A stretch of 64,000 bases of DNA from Hyphomicrobiales bacterium (lineage in GTDB: Bacteria > Pseudomonadota > Alphaproteobacteria > Rhizobiales > Rhizobiaceae), in the NCBI GenBank assembly GCA_900469625.1, contig UBXV01000007.1, forward strand, positions 124,001 through 188,000. Reading direction: 5' to 3'. The notes beneath the pieces were generated by a model. That model was not told the DNA's origin, did no database searches, and saw only the letters and a list, made by a program, of their open reading frames with translations. Positions 59,784 through 64,000 of this stretch are shown here, piece by piece. The stretch's first letter is position 1; each line of letters begins with the position of its first letter. Position numbers and translations under genes: made by a program.

Positions 59784-60923
59784 TCAGAGCAGGCCGCGCC
59801 TGGCAAGATTACGCATCAGCGCAGCTGTCCCGAACGTCCAGGGCGGACAATCCGATGACAGCCGCACGGTGTTCGTAAGGCTGCCGAGTTCGGCATTGGA
59901 GATCGTCACCACGTCGCCGATCTTGTGGGTGAAGCCCTGCCCCTTCTCGTCGCGGTCTTCGACCGGGGCAAACAGCGTTCCCATGAACAGCATCAACCCA
60001 TCGGGATACTGGTGGTTTGGCCCGATCGTCTGGGCCACGAGATCGAGCGGATCGCGGCTGATCTCGGCCATGCTGCTGGCGCCCTTCAACCGATAGCCAT
60101 CGGCGCCTTCGACCAAGAGCTCGAGTTCGGCCTTGCGCACATTGTCGATCGTGTAGGTTTCGTCGAACAGCCGGATGAAGGGCCCGATGGCGCAGGAGGC
60201 ATTGTTGTCCTTCGCCTTGCCGAGCAAGAGCGCGGAGCGGCCCTCGACATCGCGAAGGTTGACGTCATTGCCGAGTGCAGCCCCCTTGACGCGACCGTCC
60301 GAAGTGACGGCAAGCACGATTTCCGGCTCCGGATTGTTCCAGCGCGAGATCGGATGCAGGCCGACATCGGCGAAGGAACCGACCGAGGACAACACCTGAG
60401 CCTTGGTGAACACCTCGGCATCGGGGCCGATGCCGACCTCCAGATATTGCGACCACACGCCCTCCTCGATCAGCGCCCCCTTGACGCGGGCGGCTTCAGG
60501 CGAGCCGGCCTTCAGGTTTCTGAGGCTGTCGCCGATCACGGCGGTGATCCGGCCGCGGATCGCTTCCGCGCGGGCGGCATCGCCGGCTGCGCGCTCCTCG
60601 ATGACACGCTCGATCATCGAGCGCGCGAAGGTAACGCCGCAGGCCTTCACCGCCTGAAGATCGCAGGGAGCAAGCAGGCGAACGCCGGCGCTTCCGCCCT
60701 GCCCCGGGCCGAGATCCGCGAGCGTGGCCAGCCATTCACCCTCAAGTGCGCGAACATGGGCGATCGGGTCGGGCAGTTCAAGCAGGTCGCGCATGGTGGG
60801 CGCCAGCTTCGAGGTGATGTCGACGATTGCCCCGTCACTGACGGTCACGAGCGCCGGCCCGTCGATGTCGGAGCGCCAGACGCGCCCAACGAAGGTTCCA
60901 TCCCGGTATGCCGCATGCACCAT
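59784..60923 (-). CDS. Fumarylacetoacetate hydrolase family protein
   Basis: A 379-residue FAH-superfamily enzyme. Members cleave or dehydrate oxo-acids using a divalent metal. The metal-site pattern is visible in NNPEPEIVLAV (Glu residues) and GNDVNLRDVEG (Asp), and the C-terminal part includes MLFMGTLFAP and GDVVTISNAELG. The length is greater than the usual ~280 residues because of an N-terminal domain, as in rhizobial sugar-acid dehydratases/hydrolases; the exact substrate is unknown. The ATG at 60923 has GAGGGG upstream and is preferred over the GTG at 60932. Confidence 0.8.
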   Translation of the reverse strand: MVHAAYRDGTFVGRVWRSDIDGPALVTVSDGAIVDITSKLAPTMRDLLELPDPIAHVRALEGEWLATLADLGPGQGGSAGVRLLAPCDLQAVKACGVTFARSMIERVIEERAAGDAARAEAIRGRITAVIGDSLRNLKAGSPEAARVKGALIEEGVWSQYLEVGIGPDAEVFTKAQVLSSVGSFADVGLHPISRWNNPEPEIVLAVTSDGRVKGAALGNDVNLRDVEGRSALLLGKAKDNNASCAIGPFIRLFDETYTIDNVRKAELELLVEGADGYRLKGASSMAEISRDPLDLVAQTIGPNHQYPDGLMLFMGTLFAPVEDRDEKGQGFTHKIGDVVTISNAELGSLTNTVRLSSDCPPWTFGTAALMRNLARRGLL

Positions 60924-61150
60924 GATCGCCACCCCTCAAACAGACGACTTTCTTGCAGCGAAAACAGCGGACTGTAAAGCGCGCGTGATCTGTACCGGTT
61001 GCACCCGTCGGAACATTGCAAGTCGTCGTGCGTTTTGTGGTGAGAGCGCGTCCAGTCGAGCCGGCCCGGTTTGAAGGCACGGTTAACAACCCGCCACCGG
61101 CCATAGCCCTATCGCTCGGCTCCAGGACGCTCAGAAAGGATGTAAACGCG

Positions 61151-61561
61151 ATGAACCAACGTGAAGAATTCAAGGAGAAGCCACTTGTCGACCCGGTCAC
61201 CGGCCAGCCGACGCCTCCGCCGACAGATCCGGCACCGGTTCGCTCCGGGCGAAGCAGCTGGCCGCTGTTCATCATCCTGCTCGCCGGCCTGGTCCTTGCC
61301 TTGATCGCCTGGCTTCCGGCAGAACTGAACCGCGACAGCCAGACGGCGACGCCGCCTGCTGCGACCGGACAGTCGACCACGGGCGAGACCGCGACACCGC
61401 CAGCAGCCGATACAACCACGACGGCACCAGCCGACACCACGACGGCACCGTCTGGCACCGCACCGTCAGGCGGAACGATGACCGCTCCGGAAACGGCGCC
61501 TCAGCAGGGCACCACCCCGCCGGCGACAAACGGAACGACACAGCCGGCACCGGTGCAGTAA
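61151..61561 (+). CDS. One-TM protein with Thr/Ala/Pro-rich tail
   Basis: A 136-residue protein. A short cytoplasmic-like head (~35 residues) is followed by one membrane segment (WPLFIILLAGLVLALIAWL, ~37-55) and a low-complexity Thr/Ala/Pro tail (TATPPAATGQ, TTTTAPADTT), probably periplasmic. No family is recognised. The ATG at 61151 is supported by AAAGGATG upstream. It is divergent from the FAH gene. Confidence 0.65.
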   Translation: MNQREEFKEKPLVDPVTGQPTPPPTDPAPVRSGRSSWPLFIILLAGLVLALIAWLPAELNRDSQTATPPAATGQSTTGETATPPAADTTTTAPADTTTAPSGTAPSGGTMTAPETAPQQGTTPPATNGTTQPAPVQ

Positions 61562-61582
61562 CAGATCCGTTCCCATCCTTTG

Positions 61583-61613
61583 CCTCTGCCGGAAGCGCCC
61601 CTTCCGGCAGAGG
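61583..61613 (+). terminator. Hairpin after the one-TM protein gene
   Basis: CCTCTGCCGGAAG (61583-61595) pairs with CTTCCGGCAGAGG (61601-61613), a perfect 13-bp stem with a 5-nt loop, followed by TTGGTTG. It is a likely, though T-poor, terminator. Confidence 0.6.
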
Positions 61614-61738
61614 TTGGTTGCGTGTCTAGTGCTGACTCAAACCGGATCGGAAAGTTCGCTTGGAGACGGCGCATAGCGAATGCGGCCTCGGTCGATCTGG
61701 CCGGTCGGTTTTGCGGTCGGTGACGGTTTAGCAGCCGA

Positions 61739-62362
61739 TCATCCTTGAGCCTTCCTCATCGTCGCGACCATGCCATCCCACCCAGCCGCACAGCAGTCGG
61801 CAATCGCAAGCAACACATGGCGCGGCGCCCCGTCACGGGCGTGAATCGACATTCCATGCTGGATCGACGTGACGTAGGCGGCAATCGCCTCGCAGTCGAC
61901 TGTCGGAGGTAGATCACCTTCGGCTACCCCACGCGCGAGGCGGCGCTCCAGGGCGCCCTGTTTTTCCAGCCGCCGAACCTTGAGGCCGTCGCACACCGCG
62001 GCATCGCCACCCTCCATCTGCGGCGCCGAAAGCACGACCATGCAGCCGCGGGGTTCGTCCCTTTGCGTGAAATTTTTGGCCGAACGCTTCAACAGATCAT
62101 GGATCGCTTCCTTCGCCGTCGGTGCTTCGTCGAGAAACTCCCAGATGCCGGCGCCATCGGTGCGACCATAGAGATCGACCGCTTCCAGGAAAAGTTTCGC
62201 CTTGCTGCCGAAAGCCGCATAGAGGCTGGGCGGGTTGAGCCCCATCACCCGGGTGAGGTCAGCAAGCGAGGTGTTGTCGAAGCCCTTGTCCCAGAAGATT
62301 TCCATCGCGCTTCTGAGCGCGTCATCGCGCGAAAAGGTGCGGGGCCGACCGCGGCTGGACAT
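61739..62362 (-). CDS. TetR-family transcriptional regulator
   Basis: A 207-residue TetR-type regulator. The helix-turn-helix is in ALRSAMEIFWDKGFDNTSLA and the LYAAFGSKAKLFLEAV block, and a C-terminal helical domain includes IAAYVTSIQHGMSI. The ATG at 62362 (MSSRGRPRTF) has AAGGA upstream and is preferred over 62395. It is divergent from the SDR gene across an intergenic region carrying a paired inverted repeat, so it probably represses the SDR gene and itself. Confidence 0.87.
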   Translation of the reverse strand: MSSRGRPRTFSRDDALRSAMEIFWDKGFDNTSLADLTRVMGLNPPSLYAAFGSKAKLFLEAVDLYGRTDGAGIWEFLDEAPTAKEAIHDLLKRSAKNFTQRDEPRGCMVVLSAPQMEGGDAAVCDGLKVRRLEKQGALERRLARGVAEGDLPPTVDCEAIAAYVTSIQHGMSIHARDGAPRHVLLAIADCCAAGWDGMVATMRKAQG

Positions 62363-62385
62363 CGTGCGAATTCCTTTTTGTACCA

Positions 62386-62443
62386 ATCGATACATAATTC
62401 ACTTGACAGCGACAAGCAAGCAAACATCTTTATATGTATCGAT
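62386..62443. promoter_or_regulatory. Paired operator-like inverted repeat between tetR and SDR genes
   Basis: ATCGATACATA (62386-62396) and its exact reverse complement TATGTATCGAT (62433-62443) flank the divergent promoter region. Such 11-bp matching half-sites are likely binding sites of the adjacent TetR regulator. Confidence 0.6.
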
Positions 62444-62465
62444 CACTACAAATATGGAGTTGCAT

Positions 62466-63206
62466 GTGTCGAACTTAAAGAACAGGGTCGCATTGGTAAC
62501 AGGCGGCGGACGCGGCATCGGTGCGGCGATCGCCAGGCGCCTGGCGAGCGAAGGTGCCATCGTGGCCGTGACCTATGGCCAGTCGCAGGCCAAGGCCGAT
62601 GCACTGGTTGCCGAGATTGAGCAGGCCGGAGGCAAGGCGCTCGCGGTTCACGCCGACAATCGAGACATCGACGCGCTGGAGACAGCCGTCAATACGGTGG
62701 TCGAACGCCATGGCCGCATCGACATTCTCGTCAACAATGCCGGCATCTACGAGGAAGCGGCGATCACCGAAGTGACCGCGCAGGCTTTCGATCGCACCAT
62801 CGACATCAACGTGAAAGCGGTCGTTCTCGCCACGAGCGCTGCTGCCAGGCACATGCCGGAGGGCGGCCGCATCATTTCGGTCGGCAGCAACCTGGCACAG
62901 CGCGTTCCCTTTCCCGGCATCAGCCTCTATGCGCTGAGCAAATCGGCGCTCGTCGGTTTCACCAAGGCGGTCGCGCGCGACCTGGGGCCGAAGGGCATCA
63001 CCGTCAACATCGTCCATCCCGGCTCGACAAACACCGACATGAACCCGCAGGACGGCGCGCATGCGGATCCGCAGCGTGGGCTGATGGCGATCCCCCGTTT
63101 CAACGATGCCGACGAGGTGGCAGCTCTTGTCACCTGGCTCGCGGGGCCCGATGCGCGCGGCGTGACCGGCGCCGAGTTCACCATCGACGGCGGCACGAAC
63201 GCCTGA
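62466..63206 (+). CDS. Short-chain dehydrogenase/reductase
   Basis: A 246-residue classical SDR. The cofactor motif TGGGRGIG, the NNAG motif, the catalytic Ser in ISVGS and YALSK are all present, as is the PG region HPGSTNTDMNP. This group is close to 3-oxoacyl-ACP reductase-like enzymes; the real substrate is unknown. The GTG at 62466 has TGGAG six bases upstream and gives the usual start (MSNLKNRVALVTGG); the ATG at 62454 would add four residues. It is divergent from the TetR gene, its probable regulator. Confidence 0.87.
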   Translation: MSNLKNRVALVTGGGRGIGAAIARRLASEGAIVAVTYGQSQAKADALVAEIEQAGGKALAVHADNRDIDALETAVNTVVERHGRIDILVNNAGIYEEAAITEVTAQAFDRTIDINVKAVVLATSAAARHMPEGGRIISVGSNLAQRVPFPGISLYALSKSALVGFTKAVARDLGPKGITVNIVHPGSTNTDMNPQDGAHADPQRGLMAIPRFNDADEVAALVTWLAGPDARGVTGAEFTIDGGTNA

Positions 63207-63280
63207 CACCGCCGCGCCGGATGAATACGAAAGAGGCCGGGAGCGATGCTTCCGGCCTCTTTCGACGATCGGACGATCGT

Positions 63281-64000
63281 TCAGGAAAAGAAGCGCCCGG
63301 GGCGATAGGGAGCGATGTCGATCACCGTCTTCTCACCGGTCATCGCCTCGGCGAGCGCGCGGCCGGTGACAGGCCCAAGCGTCATGCCATGATGGGCATG
63401 GCCGAAGGCGAACCAGAGGCCCTGGTGGCGCGGCGCTTTGCCGATGATCGGCATCATGTCGGGCGTGCAGGGGCGTGCACCCATCCAGGGCTCCTCGTCG
63501 CGGCGCTCCGCCAGCGGGAAGAATTCACGCGCCACGCGCTCGGCGCGGGTGAGCTGGACCGGCGTCTTCGGCGCATCGCGCCAGGCAAATTCGGCCCCCG
63601 TCGTCAGGCGGATGCCACGCTGCATCGGCGCCAGGAAATAGCCCTTCTCCGCGTCGAGCACCCAATTGTTGAGCTGTGCGCCGTCCTGCATGCCGTAATG
63701 CATGTGATAGCCACGTTTGACCGCGAGCGGGAAGTGGTAGCCGAGCTTTCGGGTCACGGTATCGGCCCAGGGGCCAAGCGCGACGACCACGTCATTCGCC
63801 TCCAGCGGCCCTTCGGGCGTTGCCACCCGCCAGCCCGGACCTTCGAGGATATGCTCCACCGTCGCGGCGTCGCCGGAGACAAGACGGCCGCCGAGCGACT
63901 GGAAGTAGCTCAGATAGGCCTTGTTGAGGCTGTGCGGATCGCGGATCGACCAGGGGTCGCTCCAACGCAGGCCGCCGACGAGATCGGCCTTGATCGAAGG
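63281..64000 (-). CDS. DadA-like FAD-dependent amino acid dehydrogenase, C-terminal part
   Basis: The last 239 residues of an FAD-dependent oxidoreductase of the DAO/DadA family. Enzymes of this family oxidise D-amino acids or related amines at the membrane. Visible are VVALGPWADTVTRKLGYHFPLAVKRGYH, LTTGAEFAWRD, PWMGARPCTPDMMPIIG and FGHAHHGMTLGPVTGR, which is the usual C-terminal FAD-contact region. The frame is open to the window edge, so the 5' part with the N-terminal FAD Rossmann fold lies outside. The substrate is not certain. Confidence 0.85.
   Translation of the reverse strand, partial: PSIKADLVGGLRWSDPWSIRDPHSLNKAYLSYFQSLGGRLVSGDAATVEHILEGPGWRVATPEGPLEANDVVVALGPWADTVTRKLGYHFPLAVKRGYHMHYGMQDGAQLNNWVLDAEKGYFLAPMQRGIRLTTGAEFAWRDAPKTPVQLTRAERVAREFFPLAERRDEEPWMGARPCTPDMMPIIGKAPRHQGLWFAFGHAHHGMTLGPVTGRALAEAMTGEKTVIDIAPYRPGRFFS

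Overview
The window looks like a chromosome segment of a Rhizobiaceae-type alphaproteobacterium, perhaps Ensifer/Sinorhizobium or a close relative. The basis is the high-GC flanks and rhizobial-style housekeeping genes (alphaproteobacterial GshA, DUF937, DUF1127, a Ppx/GppA-RlmE pair, FtsI, DUF1508). Species was not determined.

Left flank (1-16.1 kb): partial gshA, DUF937, a DUF1127/LysR divergent pair, a Tat-exported dienelactone hydrolase, a zinc alcohol dehydrogenase, a MAPEG protein, guaB, a Tat-exported metallo-beta-lactamase-fold protein, a DHA2 MFS pump, an FtsI-like transpeptidase, and the run ppx/gppA-rlmE-VOC. Right flank (58.4-64 kb): an outer-membrane beta-barrel protein, a DUF1508 protein, an FAH-family enzyme, a one-TM Thr/Pro-rich protein, a TetR/SDR divergent pair and a partial DadA-like oxidoreductase.

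Between them lies a genomic island of about 42.05 kb. It is inserted at the 3' end of tRNA-Gln(CTG) and bounded by a perfect 21-bp direct repeat (16216-16236 and 58263-58283). Its integrase, next to the tRNA, is reduced to an N-terminal fragment by a deletion that fused it tail-to-tail to a truncated hsdR. Several stretches, notably 38.6-52.4 kb, look less GC-rich than the flanks.

The most striking structure is a set of six same-orientation, diverged repeats of about 0.2-0.5 kb (R1-R6, near 29.3, 39.2, 41.5, 46.8, 52.4 and 58.1 kb). Each carries a 17-bp dyad, a tyrosine-recombinase-like arm region and a decayed copy of the tRNA-Gln 3' end; only R6 has the perfect core. They look like fossil attR/attL junctions that cut the island into modules. 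A: int fragment, truncated hsdR, NADAR remnant, helicase-PLD-DUF6361 operon, TIGR04141 protein and an unknown gene. B: sacsin-type ATPase/DUF3883 gene plus NERD-helicase, with an IS21 element splitting the former. C: one DVGQG-type MBL protein. D: a small protein, a glycosyltransferase with a PqqD-like tail, and a RiPP-type B12-radical SAM enzyme. E: ART-like, HEPN-like, unknown, HNH and DUF2971 proteins. F: redox/regulatory genes (AKR, MerR, epimerase, TetR, DUF1330, SDR, LysR). Modules A, B and E resemble anti-phage defence cargo. Module D is the best candidate for an undescribed system, possibly a glycosylated peptide natural product.
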